Counted from the stretch's first letter, positions 1 to 10,291 are shown. The stretch: 64,000 bases of DNA from Pacificispira sp033344895 (GCA_965229685.1 OZ245920.1:372001-436000); one strand, 5' to 3'. Numbers and translations: made by a program. The notes: generated by a model from the letters alone, not told the origin.

Positions 1-2090
1 AACTCGCTCAGCGGACTGTCGATCACCTCGAACGGCGCCTGCCCCATCCGGATGTTGTTCAGCGGAATGTGCCGGTTCTCGTTTTCCTGATCGACCAGGA
101 CCGCATGCCGCTGCGAGAAGGTGCCCCGCTCGCAATCCTCGCCGCTCAGACGGATCGTCGTGGATTCGCAGAGCAGCGTTCCGAAGGCCAGCGCCTCGGC
201 TGTGCCCCAGTCGATCCCCTCGCCGGTTTCGATCATCTTGCGCTTGGCATCGAGCTGGCGTTCGATCTTGGGGTTCAGCTTGAAGTTCTGCGGTGCCTGC
301 GAGATGGCATGACCGACTTCACGCAGCAGATCCATGTCGACCGAGGTATGGCCGCGACGGGCCCCTTCCTCGGCAATCGACAGGCCGGACCACTTGCCTT
401 CCAGCCAGTCGGCCTTGTTCGGCTTGAACGATTTCGCGGCTTCGAAGCTTTCGTCCAGGGTCTGCTTGATCTCGGATTTCAGGGCTTCGCAGCCTTTCGC
501 GTCGATGACGCCCAGTTCCTGCAGGCGCTTGGCGTAGATCTCGCGGGTTCGCGGATGGTTCTTGATCTTGGTGTACATCGAAGGCTGCGTGAACATCGGT
601 TCGTCGCCTTCGTTGTGACCATGGCGCCGGTAGCACCACATGTCGATCACCACATCCTTCTTGAACTTCTGACGGTATTCCATGGCCAGACGCGCGACAT
701 GCACGCAGGCTTCCGGATCGTCGCCGTTCACGTGGAACACCGGGGCGTCCACGGTCTTCGCCATGTCGGAACAATAGGGCGAGGAACGCGACTTGGACGG
801 GGCCGTGGTGAAGCCGATCTGGTTGTTGATCACGATGTGGATCGTGCCGCCGGTCTTGTAGCCGTCCAGTTGGCTCAGCAGGAAGGTCTCCGCCACGACG
901 CCCTGACCAATGAAGGCCGCATCGCCATGCAGCAGCAGCCCCATGACCCGGTTGCGGTCGCTGTCGGCACGCTGATGCTGCTTGGCACGCACCTTACCGA
1001 GGACGACCGTGTTGACGCATTCCAGATGGCTCGGGTTGGCGGCCAGTGACAGGTGAATGGTCTTGCCTTCGAAGTCCCGGTCCGCAGATGTCCCCAGATG
1101 GTACTTCACGTCGCCGGAGCCCTGGATGGAATCCGGCTTGCCCGCCAGACCTTCGAATTCCGCGAAGATCTGCATGTAGGGCTTTTTCATTATGTTGGCG
1201 AGGACGTTCAGACGGCCGCGATGCGCCATGCCCAGAACGACTTCCTCCAGACCCAGCTGCGCGCCGCGTTTGAAGATCTGCTCCATCATCGGAACCAGAC
1301 TCTCGCCGCCGTCGAGGCCGAAGCGCTTTGTGCCGCGATACTTGGTGTCGAGATAGGTCTCGAACATGTCCGCGCTGGTCAGGCGTTCCAGAATTGTCTG
1401 GCGCCCCAGATCGGTGAAGTCCTTCCGGTTCCGGCTGCTTTCGATCCGTTCCTGAATCCAGGATTTCTCGTCCGGGTCCTGAATGTGCAGGAATTCGACG
1501 CCGATGCTGCCGCAATAGGTCTGCCGGCAGATCTTGACGATCTCGCGGACCGTCGCCGATTCCAGGCCCAGATAGTAGTTGATGAAGATCGGGCGATCCA
1601 TGTCCCGCTCTTCGAACCCGTAGGTCGCCGGGTCCAGTTCCGGATGGTCTTCCCGCTTCTCCAGGCCCAGCGGGTCCAGATTGGCGGCCAGATGACCGCG
1701 CATGCGATAGGCGCGGATCAGCATCAGGGCGCGGATCGAATCCAGCGTCGCCTGACGGATCTGGTCGCTGCCGGCCGCGACGCCGCCGCCGCGCAGGGCA
1801 GAGATCAGCTGTTGAATGGAATCCTGCGAGATGTCCGGATCGCTGAGTGCATCGGACAGACTCTGCCCGCCGCCGGAACTGCCTTCGCCGACAACACGGG
1901 TCGTGCGCTTGGTCCAGCTCGGTCCCTTGTGATCGTCCTCCAGGACGACCTCACCTGGCTCGAGGGTTTCGAAATAGGCCGCCCATCCCGGGTCGACCGC
2001 GTTCGGATCTATCGCCCATTTGGCGTAGAGTTCGGCGATGTATGTCTCGTTGGCGCCGAACAGTTGGGACGATTCGCCGATATACGTCAT
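1..2090 (-). CDS. sucA: 2-oxoglutarate dehydrogenase E1 component, C-terminus cut by window edge
   Basis: Thiamine-diphosphate E1 subunit of the 2-oxoglutarate dehydrogenase complex, which decarboxylates 2-oxoglutarate and passes the succinyl group to the E2 lipoyl arm in the TCA cycle. About 696 codons are present; the family is usually 930-990 residues, so roughly the last quarter lies beyond position 1. Reverse translation from the ATG at 2090 begins MTYIGESSQLFGANETYIAE and continues through the typical GLESATVREIVK and QTYCGSIGVEF segments. An AGGGAGCGG ribosome site sits just upstream of the ATG. It follows sucC and sucD on the same strand, about 80 bases after sucD, separated by a strong hairpin. 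Identity is secure from sequence and context. Confidence 0.95.
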   Translation of the reverse strand, partial: MTYIGESSQLFGANETYIAELYAKWAIDPNAVDPGWAAYFETLEPGEVVLEDDHKGPSWTKRTTRVVGEGSSGGGQSLSDALSDPDISQDSIQQLISALRGGGVAAGSDQIRQATLDSIRALMLIRAYRMRGHLAANLDPLGLEKREDHPELDPATYGFEERDMDRPIFINYYLGLESATVREIVKICRQTYCGSIGVEFLHIQDPDEKSWIQERIESSRNRKDFTDLGRQTILERLTSADMFETYLDTKYRGTKRFGLDGGESLVPMMEQIFKRGAQLGLEEVVLGMAHRGRLNVLANIMKKPYMQIFAEFEGLAGKPDSIQGSGDVKYHLGTSADRDFEGKTIHLSLAANPSHLECVNTVVLGKVRAKQHQRADSDRNRVMGLLLHGDAAFIGQGVVAETFLLSQLDGYKTGGTIHIVINNQIGFTTAPSKSRSSPYCSDMAKTVDAPVFHVNGDDPEACVHVARLAMEYRQKFKKDVVIDMWCYRRHGHNEGDEPMFTQPSMYTKIKNHPRTREIYAKRLQELGVIDAKGCEALKSEIKQTLDESFEAAKSFKPNKADWLEGKWSGLSIAEEGARRGHTSVDMDLLREVGHAISQAPQNFKLNPKIERQLDAKRKMIETGEGIDWGTAEALAFGTLLCESTTIRLSGEDCERGTFSQRHAVLVDQENENRHIPLNNIRMGQAPFEVIDSPLSE

Positions 2091-2124
2091 GATATGACCG
2101 CTCCCTAAAATGCCGCCCGAACGG

Positions 2125-2162
2125 CTGGGAGGCCGGCTCCCGTTTGGAAACCGGCCTCCCAG
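2125..2162 (-). promoter_or_regulatory. 12-bp perfect hairpin between sucD and sucA
   Basis: CTGGGAGGCCGG at 2125-2136 pairs perfectly with CCGGCCTCCCAG at 2151-2162 around a 14-base loop. It lies between the sucD stop and the sucA start, about 20 bases upstream of the sucA ribosome site. No T tract follows on either strand, so it is not a standard intrinsic terminator. An mRNA processing or stability element, or a partial attenuator that sets the sucCD to sucA ratio, is inference. Confidence 0.6.
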
Positions 2163-2169
2163 TTCTGTA

Positions 2170-3044
2170 TCAGCCGCCCATGGCCTTGACCATGGTTGAG
2201 CCCAATGCCGACGGACTGTCGGCCACGAGAATCCCGGCGCTTCGCATCGCCTCCTGCTTGGATTCAGCCGTGCCCTGTCCGCCGGAAATGATCGCGCCCG
2301 CATGGCCCATGCGTTTGCCCGGGGGCGCCGTGACGCCGGCGATGAAGCCGACCATCGGCTTCTTCACCTTAGACTGCTTCACGAATTCGGCCGCTTCCTC
2401 TTCCGCGGTGCCGCCGATTTCGCCGATCATGATGATGCCTTCGGTTTCCGGGTCGCCCAGGAAGGCGTCGATGCAGTCGATGAAGTTCGTGCCGTTCACC
2501 GGGTCGCCACCGATCCCGATGCAGGTCGTCTGGCCCAGCCCCGTCGCCGTCGTCTGTGCGACCGCCTCGTAGGTCAGCGTTCCCGAACGGGAAACGACGC
2601 CGATCTTGCCCCGCTTGTGAATATGGCCCGGCATGATCCCGATCTTGCATTCGTCCGGCGTGATGATGCCGGGGCAGTTCGGCCCGATCAGACGGGTCGA
2701 GGAATTGGCCAGCGCACGTTTCACGCGCACCATGTCGAGAACCGGAATCCCCTCGGTGATGCAGACCGCCAGTTCGACTTCGGCATCGATCGCCTCCAGG
2801 ATCGCGTCGGCCGCGAAAGGCGGCGGAACATAGATCACCGAGGCATTGGCGCCGGTCTTTTCGACCGCTTCGGCCACCGTGTCGAAAACCGGCAGGTCGA
2901 GATGCGTGGCACCGCCCTTGCCCGGCGTCACACCGCCGACCATCTTGGTGCCGTAGGCGATGGCCTGTTCGGAATGGAAGGTCCCCTGGGCACCGGTGAA
3001 GCCCTGGCAGATGACCTTGGTGTTCTTGTCGACGAGAACGGCCA

Positions 3045-3045
<1 letters not shown>
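2170..3045 (-). CDS. sucD: Succinyl-CoA synthetase (ADP-forming) alpha subunit
   Basis: Alpha subunit of succinyl-CoA ligase, 291 residues, the usual family length. The alpha subunit binds CoA and carries the phosphohistidine. The N-terminal CoA-binding Rossmann domain is seen in QGFTGAQGTFHSEQAIAYGT, and the phosphohistidine loop as GHAGAIISGGQGT near residue 245. The sequence IGPNCPGIITPDECKIGIMP is also diagnostic. The ATG shares one base with the sucC stop (TGATG), with GGAGG a few bases upstream, so the two subunits are translationally coupled. Expressed with sucC and probably sucA. Confidence 0.98.
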
Positions 3046-4241
<1,196 letters not shown>

Positions 4242-4779
4242 CGGGTTCGAAATTCCCTTGAGAGCGGGTTGGTAAAATCGGGCGTCACGCGCGGGCGGAT
4301 AGGACCGCCCAGGTCTGGGCCTGCCAAGCCTGCGCCTGTCAGGTCTGTGCCTGTTCTTGCTGTCGTGTCCGGATCGCGCGCGCCGGTCATTCGGTTCCCC
4401 CCAATGCCGTGGAGGTTATCGTATTCATTCATACGGCTTTGGAGCGGGTACAATATCAGGCCTCGATGACCGTTCAACCGGTTAACGCCGCTTTTTCGCT
4501 ACCAAAATGACGCAACGCGACCAGCAAACCGGCTGGACGATCCGACAGTTCGTATTTCGTTGACTTCGGTTCCGCAACCACTTATGTGCAGCGCACAAGA
4601 ACGAGGCGGCGCGACACGCGCGATCGCCCGGACCTGTCGCGAACGCGCAAGCGGCGCTCGGAATGTCGACCGCCCCACCATCGCTACCGGCCCTGAACCT
4701 CTCCCATAGGCGTTGCGCGCACCTTGGGCGCACAAGAACGTCCCGAACATTGTGTCGGGGCGCATAGGATATTGTTTAC
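4242..4779. other. Divergent intergenic region between sucC and rhlE
   Basis: 538 bases with no convincing gene; the short open frames here are Arg- and Pro-rich and look like GC-rich artefacts. It must hold the promoters of the suc cluster (minus) and the helicase (plus). It contains the palindrome TGTGCAGCGCACA at 4585-4597 and a 13-base direct repeat GCGCACAAGAACG at 4591-4603 and 4728-4740. The right part, 4490-4600, is more AT-rich than the flanking genes. No firm promoter hexamers were assigned. Confidence 0.5.
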
Positions 4780-6117
4780 ATGCAAGAAGATAGTGTTCGT
4801 TTCGAAGACCTGAACCTCGTCGGCCCGCTGCTGGGTGCGCTGCGGAACCAGGGCTTCTCCGTCGCGACCCCGATCCAGGCGCAGGCCATACCGCCCGCGC
4901 TGGAGGGCCGCGACGTTCTGGGCATCGCCCAGACCGGGACCGGCAAGACCGCGGCTTTCGCGCTGCCGATCCTGCAGCACCTTTCGGAAATGAAGGGCAA
5001 GCCGGCGCCGCGTACCACGCGCGCCCTCATCCTGTCCCCGACCCGCGAACTGGCGGCGCAGATCCATCAGAGCGTCACCGCCTTTGCCAGCCGGATGCGG
5101 CTGTCCGCAGCGGTCGTTTTCGGGGGCGTCGGCAAGGGCCCGCAGGCCCGCCAGTGCCAGCGCGGTGTGGACATTCTGGTCGCCACCCCGGGTCGCCTGC
5201 GCGATCTGATGGAAGACCGGGCGATCAGCCTGGAGGATGTTTCCTTCCTCGTCCTCGACGAGGCCGACCGGATGCTGGACATGGGCTTCGCCCCGGAAGT
5301 CCGGCGTCTGGCCAAGACCATGCCGTCGGACCGCCAAACAGTCCTGTTCTCGGCCACGATGCCGAAGGACATCGCCGTTCTGGCGGAGGAACTGATGAAC
5401 GATCCGGTCAAGGTCGAGATCACGCCGGAATCGACCACGGTCGAGCGTATCGACCAGAAGGTCCTGTTCGTGGAACGCCTGCGCAAGGCGCCGCTGCTGC
5501 GTGAAATCCTGACCGGTGACGATGTTGGTCGTGCCATCGTCTTCACGCGGACCAAGCGCGGTGCGGACAAGGTCTGCAAGGGGCTGAAGGCCGACGGATT
5601 CGGCGTTGCCGCGATCCACGGCGACAAGACCCAGGGCGCGCGCCGTCAGGCGCTGAACGATTTCGCCCGGGGCCGTGTCACCGTCATGGTGGCGACAGAC
5701 CTGGCCGCGCGCGGCATCGACGTCGAGGGGATCACCCATGTGATCAACTACGATCTGCCGGTCGACGCGGAGAGCTATGTTCACCGGATCGGCCGGACGG
5801 CCCGCGCCGGGGCCAGCGGGATCGCGCTGTCCTTCTGTGCGCCGGACGAGGTCGATACCCTGAAGGCCATCCAGAAGCTGACCCGCCTGACCATTCCGGT
5901 TGATGCGGATCACGCCTACCATGCCGAGGATGCTGCCGCGGCGGCCCTCACCGGCAAGGGCGGTCCCGCCGGTCACGGCAAGCCGTCCCGCAACCGGGGC
6001 CCGAAACGCTTCGGCGGGCCGAAGGGCCAGGGCAAGCCGGGCGCCCCGCGCAACGGCAAACCCTTCCGTCAGCGTCGCCCCAAGAAGGCGAGCAACGAAG
6101 GCGGCAGCCGGGGCTGA
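4780..6117 (+). CDS. rhlE: DEAD-box ATP-dependent RNA helicase, RhlE-like
   Basis: Cytoplasmic RNA helicase of 445 residues that probably remodels structured RNA in ribosome assembly or mRNA decay, especially in the cold. Motifs in order: Q-motif region (TPIQAQAIP, 30-38), Walker A AQTGTGKT (50-57), PTREL (87-91), TPGRL (136-140), DEAD (160-163), SAT (191-193), ARGIDV (310-315) and HRIGRTARAG (335-344). After about residue 375 comes a Lys/Arg/Gly-rich basic tail, typical of RhlE and useful for RNA binding. It stands alone on its strand. The specific RhlE assignment rests on the order of motifs and the basic tail. Confidence 0.92.
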   Translation: MQEDSVRFEDLNLVGPLLGALRNQGFSVATPIQAQAIPPALEGRDVLGIAQTGTGKTAAFALPILQHLSEMKGKPAPRTTRALILSPTRELAAQIHQSVTAFASRMRLSAAVVFGGVGKGPQARQCQRGVDILVATPGRLRDLMEDRAISLEDVSFLVLDEADRMLDMGFAPEVRRLAKTMPSDRQTVLFSATMPKDIAVLAEELMNDPVKVEITPESTTVERIDQKVLFVERLRKAPLLREILTGDDVGRAIVFTRTKRGADKVCKGLKADGFGVAAIHGDKTQGARRQALNDFARGRVTVMVATDLAARGIDVEGITHVINYDLPVDAESYVHRIGRTARAGASGIALSFCAPDEVDTLKAIQKLTRLTIPVDADHAYHAEDAAAAALTGKGGPAGHGKPSRNRGPKRFGGPKGQGKPGAPRNGKPFRQRRPKKASNEGGSRG

Positions 6118-6130
6118 AGCCAGGCAAATC

Positions 6131-6159
6131 GGGCATTCCGGACGCGCTCCGGGATGCCC
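6131..6159. terminator. Hairpin between convergent rhlE and dienelactone hydrolase genes
   Basis: GGGCATTCCGGA and TCCGGGATGCCC form a 12-pair stem with one T-G wobble around a CGCGC loop. It sits 14 bases after the helicase stop and before the end of the oppositely oriented hydrolase gene. There is no T tract, so it may act as a bidirectional 3'-end stabiliser rather than an efficient intrinsic terminator. Confidence 0.5.
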
Positions 6160-6192
6160 GTCGCCTTGCGGGGCGTCGGGCCCTACCGCCCA

Positions 6193-6984
6193 CTATTGCG
6201 CCAGCATTGAATCCAGCTCCTCCAGGATCGACGTTTCCGCGCGCCTGGCGGCGTCGGGATGGAACTCTATTCCCTTCTCTGGCATGGCGGCGGCGGCGAA
6301 TGTGAAGGCGTGCATGGCATGACCATAAGCACGCATTTCCCATGGCGCGCCGGCTAGGGTCAGTTCCCGGCCCAGGGCAGTCACGTCCGAGGGCGGCGCC
6401 ACAGGGTCTTCCCATCCGTGCAGGATCAGTACCCGGGAGCGGATCCGGGCGGTCGGAGTGTCTTGCGGTGCCACGAGGCCGCCATGGACGCTAATCACCG
6501 TGCTCAGCCCGTCGGGATTGTTCCGGGCAAGATCCAGGACGCATGTGCCGCCAAAGCAGAACCCCAGGGCAGCCATTCTGGAGCCGTCAACACCCGGCAG
6601 GTTTCGAGCGGTTTCGTATCCGGCCCGCACGCGGCGTGTCAGGAGTGGCCGATTCGCCATCATCGGGCCCATCAGGTCGGTATTGTCGCCCAGTTCGTCC
6701 CCGCGCAGACCCTTGCCATAGGTATCGATCAGAAAGACGGCATAACCGAAGGCCGTCAGGCGGCGTGCGATGGCCTGTGTGCTTTGGTTCGGGCCGCTCC
6801 AGTCATGACCCAGGATGACACAGGGGAAACGGCCTTCCGCGGACGGCGCAGCGGCGTAGCCTTCGAATTCCACGCCGCCCTCGGAATAGGCGACGGGCGT
6901 CAGTTGCGGCAGGCGATCGGTCGGCATGGCGTCGACCAGCAGACCTCGCCCGTCGCCGGCTGGTGCGGCATTTTCATTTGGCAT
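6193..6984 (-). CDS. Dienelactone hydrolase family protein
   Basis: Alpha/beta-hydrolase of 263 residues related to carboxymethylenebutenolidase. The Cys-Asp-His triad is visible: Cys in GFCFGG, Asp in HGWEDPVAPP and His in GHAMHAF. The substrate cannot be told from sequence; many such proteins act on esters or lactones other than dienelactone. An in-frame upstream extension exists, but the ATG at 6984 is preferred because AAGGAA precedes it and the family homology begins shortly after. It lies 94 bases downstream of the AraC regulator on the same strand and may be controlled by it. A second, shorter dienelactone hydrolase lies at 35993. Confidence 0.85.
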   Translation of the reverse strand: MPNENAAPAGDGRGLLVDAMPTDRLPQLTPVAYSEGGVEFEGYAAAPSAEGRFPCVILGHDWSGPNQSTQAIARRLTAFGYAVFLIDTYGKGLRGDELGDNTDLMGPMMANRPLLTRRVRAGYETARNLPGVDGSRMAALGFCFGGTCVLDLARNNPDGLSTVISVHGGLVAPQDTPTARIRSRVLILHGWEDPVAPPSDVTALGRELTLAGAPWEMRAYGHAMHAFTFAAAAMPEKGIEFHPDAARRAETSILEELDSMLAQ

Positions 6985-7078
6985 GGTTCGGTTCCTTCCC
7001 GTTGGATTCATCGTGTCGGGAAGGCATAGCGTGCTGCAGTCGGAACGGATTGGCGGAATGGGACATCCCGATGGGACG

Positions 7079-7918
7079 TCAGAGGTAGAATGGCGCCCCA
7101 GGGCCGGCTTCCACGGCGAACCGGGTGGCAATTTCTGAGGGGCCTTCCTTCCGGTAGCGGCTTGGCGTCATGCCGGTCCGGCGACGCCAGTCGCGAATCC
7201 GATGGCTTTGGTCGTAATAGCCTTCGGCTGCATCTCCGCCCATTTGCGCGGCCGAGAGGCTTGATGACAGGCGGTCCAGATCCCGCACCTCCTTCGGGCC
7301 GAGTCCGAAACTTTCCCGGAACCAGCGGTTCAACTGCCGGCGGCTGATCCCGATTTCTCCAGCGGCCTCATCGACGGATCGTGTCTTCAGGCGGGGATAG
7401 GCGCGAATGGCGCGATAGCCCGCATTCGTGTGGCGCACCGCACTCAGGCGGTCCGCCAGCCACCTGTCCAGGATCGATTTGATGACTGCCGGGTGCCACC
7501 CAGCTTCGGCTCCCCGGGTCAGCGAGTCCGCATCCCGTTGGCCGACATCTCCGGCGAGATCGATAAGCCCGTTTGCCGCAGCGGCACCGGCCCCCGGAAA
7601 CAGGGTTGCGAGACCGGGCAGGGTCAGCATCGCCATTGCGAAATAGGTTTCGTCTGACGGGTGCCAGACGCGGCTGGCTGTCTGAATTCCCGCCAGGGAA
7701 AGGCGTGGAACGGGCAGAATACCGTCCATCAGGTTGGGCTTTGCGATGTTGATGGCGAGCGCGCCACCGGGATGTGGCGCCGTTCGAACCGGCCGGCCGA
7801 AATAGAGACCGTCCAGATCCCGGATGAACCAATAGCCCCGCACGAGGCCGGAAAGACAGTGTGCCGGCGGCAGGACCTCGAAGCAGGACGGGGTTATGTC
7901 TTGCCGCGCCGGGTTCAC
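7079..7918 (-). CDS. AraC-family transcriptional regulator
   Basis: About 279 residues with a C-terminal double helix-turn-helix of the AraC/XylS type: EAAGEIGISRRQLNRWFRE, followed by YYDQSHRIRDWRRRTGMTPSRYR. The N-terminal ligand domain (AHCLSGLVRGYWF onward) resembles the DUF6597-like sensing half common in such regulators. The start chosen is a GTG at 7918 that overlaps the GNAT stop as GTGA; upstream in-frame sequence is antisense-like and falls inside the GNAT gene. Likely cotranscribed with the GNAT gene upstream and possibly the hydrolase downstream. Effector and targets unknown. Confidence 0.85.
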   Translation of the reverse strand: MNPARQDITPSCFEVLPPAHCLSGLVRGYWFIRDLDGLYFGRPVRTAPHPGGALAINIAKPNLMDGILPVPRLSLAGIQTASRVWHPSDETYFAMAMLTLPGLATLFPGAGAAAANGLIDLAGDVGQRDADSLTRGAEAGWHPAVIKSILDRWLADRLSAVRHTNAGYRAIRAYPRLKTRSVDEAAGEIGISRRQLNRWFRESFGLGPKEVRDLDRLSSSLSAAQMGGDAAEGYYDQSHRIRDWRRRTGMTPSRYRKEGPSEIATRFAVEAGPGAPFYL

Positions 7919-8367
7919 ATCCGGACCCGATCGAAACGTTGCAGGCCGACGGTGCCGGACCATGGGTCGGCCGCTTCTTCCTGCGTCAGGGTGAAGTCGT
8001 GGCGTTCGTAAAGGCTGCGCGCCGCGTCGAGCCCCTTGAAGGTCGTCAGATAGGTTCGCCTGTAGTCGCGGGCATCGACGAAATCCATCGCGCGGGCCAT
8101 CAACTGCCCGCCCAGCCCGGTCCCTCGTGCCTTGTCGCTGACGATGAACCAACGCAGATGCGCCCCGGCCCCATATCCCTCCAGCCCGTCAATCGTGATG
8201 CTGCCCATCAGATCGCTGCCCAGATCGCGCGCCAGATTGGATTCGAACGGGGCTCCGAAGGTCCAGACATCCAAGTAATAGTCCATGTGCAGTCCGATGA
8301 TCCGGGACACGGCGCCAGCCCGGTATCCGTCATACTGAAATGATTCAGTCACCGCATCACCTCGCAT
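7915..8367 (-). CDS. GNAT-family N-acetyltransferase
   Basis: 150 residues. The acetyl-CoA pyrophosphate loop is ARGTGLGGQLM near residue 80, preceded by the beta-4 strand HLRWFIVS and followed by the YLTTFKGLDAARSLYERHDF segment. The N-terminus (MDYYLDVWTFGAPFESNLARDL) resembles the acetyltransferase half of MarR-GNAT fusion regulators, but no winged helix is present here. The substrate is unknown. The AraC start codon overlaps its stop by four bases, so the two are probably translationally coupled. Confidence 0.85.
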   Translation of the reverse strand: MRGDAVTESFQYDGYRAGAVSRIIGLHMDYYLDVWTFGAPFESNLARDLGSDLMGSITIDGLEGYGAGAHLRWFIVSDKARGTGLGGQLMARAMDFVDARDYRRTYLTTFKGLDAARSLYERHDFTLTQEEAADPWSGTVGLQRFDRVRM

Positions 8368-8647
8368 GGCAAACCGTTCCCGTCAGATCCATCGGTGCCA
8401 TGATCAGTCGCTGCCGGATCATGGAGACGATCCAATCGAATGTTCGCCGACGCCGGCCTCCGCCCTCAATGCTGGTTGCGGTATAGCGGGCGTACTCGAC
8501 GCAGCCGCATCCACAGCAGCGTGATGCTTCGTCTCTGACCGGCGCGGCGTATCGTCCTGCAGCCGTCTCATGGAAAGACGCTAATCGAGACGAGACGGTT
8601 CGACTAGATTTAAAGTATGCGGAAATTGTGGGGCTGTCGCTCGGTAG

Positions 8648-8851
8648 CTAGACGAGGGTGTTGACGATCTGACCGGGGCCGCTCGAGTTCAGGGGCTGGT
8701 CGGGAGAGGCAAGTTCACCGGTGCCGGCGGCTTCCGCCACCAGTTGGACGACCTGATCCTGAGCGTCGAGATTCTGTTTCATCAGCGCGATGGACATCTG
8801 CTGTTGAAACTGCGCCTGATTCAGCGCGATTGCGCCGAGTATGTCCGCCAT
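8648..8851 (-). CDS. YjfB-like putative motility protein
   Basis: A 67-residue protein starting MADILGAIALNQAQFQQQMS and continuing as a Gln-rich amphipathic helix (ALMKQNLDAQDQVVQLV). This matches the short YjfB/putative motility family, small helical proteins found in flagellated bacteria with no settled biochemical role. The C-terminal third is Gly/Ser/Pro-rich and probably unstructured. No flagellar operon is visible nearby, so the family match rests on the N-terminal helix. The gap of about 280 bases on its 3' side, up to the GNAT gene, holds no recognised gene. Confidence 0.7.
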   Translation of the reverse strand: MADILGAIALNQAQFQQQMSIALMKQNLDAQDQVVQLVAEAAGTGELASPDQPLNSSGPGQIVNTLV

Positions 8852-8967
8852 CGGGTTCTCCTACGCGTCGTCGGTCGGCATTCTGCTGACCGGCACTACC
8901 TGGACTGTATAGAAAAGGCGGCGCCGAAGCAAATCCGGCGCCGCCCATCGCAATCCTGTGGCGTGTC

Positions 8968-9534
8968 TTACTCCGCCACGTCGGCGGCGACCCGAACCTT
9001 CACCATGGCGTCGGGGTCGGAAACGGTGCCGCTGCGGCCCGCGCCCTTCTTGATCTGGTCGACGACATCCATACCTTCGACGACCTTGCCCCAGACAGTG
9101 TATTCGCCGTTGAGGAAGGAGGCTTCGTCGAAGCAGATGAACCACTGGCTGTTGGCCGAATCCGGATCCGGCGTCCGCGCCATGCCGACCGTACCGCGCA
9201 GGAAGGGCGTGTCGTTGAACTCCTGTTTCAGGTCAGGATAGGTCGACCCGCCCGTGCCGGTACCGGTCGGGTCACCGGTCTGGGCCATGAAACCGTCGAT
9301 CACCCGGTGGAAGACCACGCCGTCATAGAATCCTTCGCGTGCCAGCGTCTTGATGCGCTCGACATGGTTCGGGGCGAGGTCGGGACGCATCTCGATCACG
9401 ATCCGACCGAATTTCATGTCGATGAGAAGCGTGTTCTCCGGATCCTGTTCCGCCGAAGCGCCTGCCGAGGCGCTGAGCGTCAGTCCGACGGCGAGAGCGA
9501 GGCTGCGGAAGGTACGGGTGCGACTGATCGGCAT
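8968..9534 (-). CDS. ppiA: Exported cyclophilin-type peptidyl-prolyl isomerase
   Basis: 188 residues. A Sec signal peptide (TRTFRSLALAVGLTLSASAGASA) leads into a cyclophilin domain that should act on prolyl bonds in the periplasm. Core motifs are GFYDGVVFHRVIDGFMAQTGD near residues 60-80, with the catalytic Arg in FHRV, then FLRGTVGMAR and NSQWFICF. The ATG at 9534 is chosen over an in-frame extension because AAGGAAA lies upstream and the signal peptide starts there. The symbol ppiA reflects the export signal; a ppiB-type name is equally defensible. The yjfB-like gene follows 116 bases downstream. Confidence 0.88.
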   Translation of the reverse strand: MPISRTRTFRSLALAVGLTLSASAGASAEQDPENTLLIDMKFGRIVIEMRPDLAPNHVERIKTLAREGFYDGVVFHRVIDGFMAQTGDPTGTGTGGSTYPDLKQEFNDTPFLRGTVGMARTPDPDSANSQWFICFDEASFLNGEYTVWGKVVEGMDVVDQIKKGAGRSGTVSDPDAMVKVRVAADVAE

Positions 9535-9679
9535 GAAGTTTCCTTTCAGGGGGTCGGTGCAATGCGTCCGGGGCAGACATAAACCGGTCATGCGGGCCGG
9601 TAAACCCCGCAAGAGGTCAGATTGGCTGCGGCGCAAGGCGAATCTTTCGCACGCATCGGCAATCGGCTATAGGAAGGGC

Positions 9680-10291
9680 ATGTCGATCTTCCGTCTTTCG
9701 ATCCCGCTAATCTGCCTGCTGGTCGCATTCGGCGTTACGGCGTCGACCGCGATGTCGCAGCAGCCCGTCGTTGTGCCGGTCGACGGCAAGGATCCCCAGG
9801 ACGGCAGCCATCTGACCGGGGTCCGGCTGTCGAGCGAGAACGGCAAGGCATTCCTGTTCTTCCTCTGCGACAGCGACAATACGAACCCGCGGATCATCTT
9901 CGGGCACGGGCAGGAAATCCATAAGCCGACCAAGCCGATCGGTTTCGACGTCTCGATCGACGGCAATGAAAGCCAGCGCCACTATTTCACGGTTCTGAAG
10001 AACGGGAAGTCCGCGGTATTCTTCGTCCGGACCGCCGAAATGTACCATGGCCGCTTTGGCGAATCGCCTCCGGTCTTTGATGAGGCGACCCGCGCCGTGA
10101 ATCGCGAGTACATCGCCTGGACGGACAATATCTATAACCAGCTCACGGCCGACTTGTTCTTCGGCAATGTCGCCTCCTTGCGGTTTACCGACGGTGCCGA
10201 CAGCCGCCATGCCTATGTATTTCAACTGAAACGGCTGGCAGAAAACATCGGTCGGTTGGAGGGGTGCTACGAGGCGCCCTGGGTCTACTGA
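9680..10291 (+). CDS. Exported protein of unknown function
   Basis: 203 residues, starting at ATG 9680 behind an AGGAAGGG ribosome site. A signal peptide (LSIPLICLLVAFGVTASTAMS) is followed by a mostly beta-rich domain, with strands such as KAFLFFLCDS and KSAVFFVRT, one Cys in the mature N-terminal half and one near the C-terminus (EGCYEAPW) that could form a disulfide. No catalytic motif was recognised. It is transcribed divergently from the cyclophilin gene and lies upstream of the glyQ promoter. Function cannot be assigned. Confidence 0.75.
   Translation: MSIFRLSIPLICLLVAFGVTASTAMSQQPVVVPVDGKDPQDGSHLTGVRLSSENGKAFLFFLCDSDNTNPRIIFGHGQEIHKPTKPIGFDVSIDGNESQRHYFTVLKNGKSAVFFVRTAEMYHGRFGESPPVFDEATRAVNREYIAWTDNIYNQLTADLFFGNVASLRFTDGADSRHAYVFQLKRLAENIGRLEGCYEAPWVY

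Noticed and set aside
4684..5976. 430-codon open frame antisense to the RhlE-type helicase
   Set aside because: The opposite strand encodes a helicase with every motif in order; the antisense product is His/Arg/Gln-rich and has no family character. Long antisense frames are expected at this GC content.
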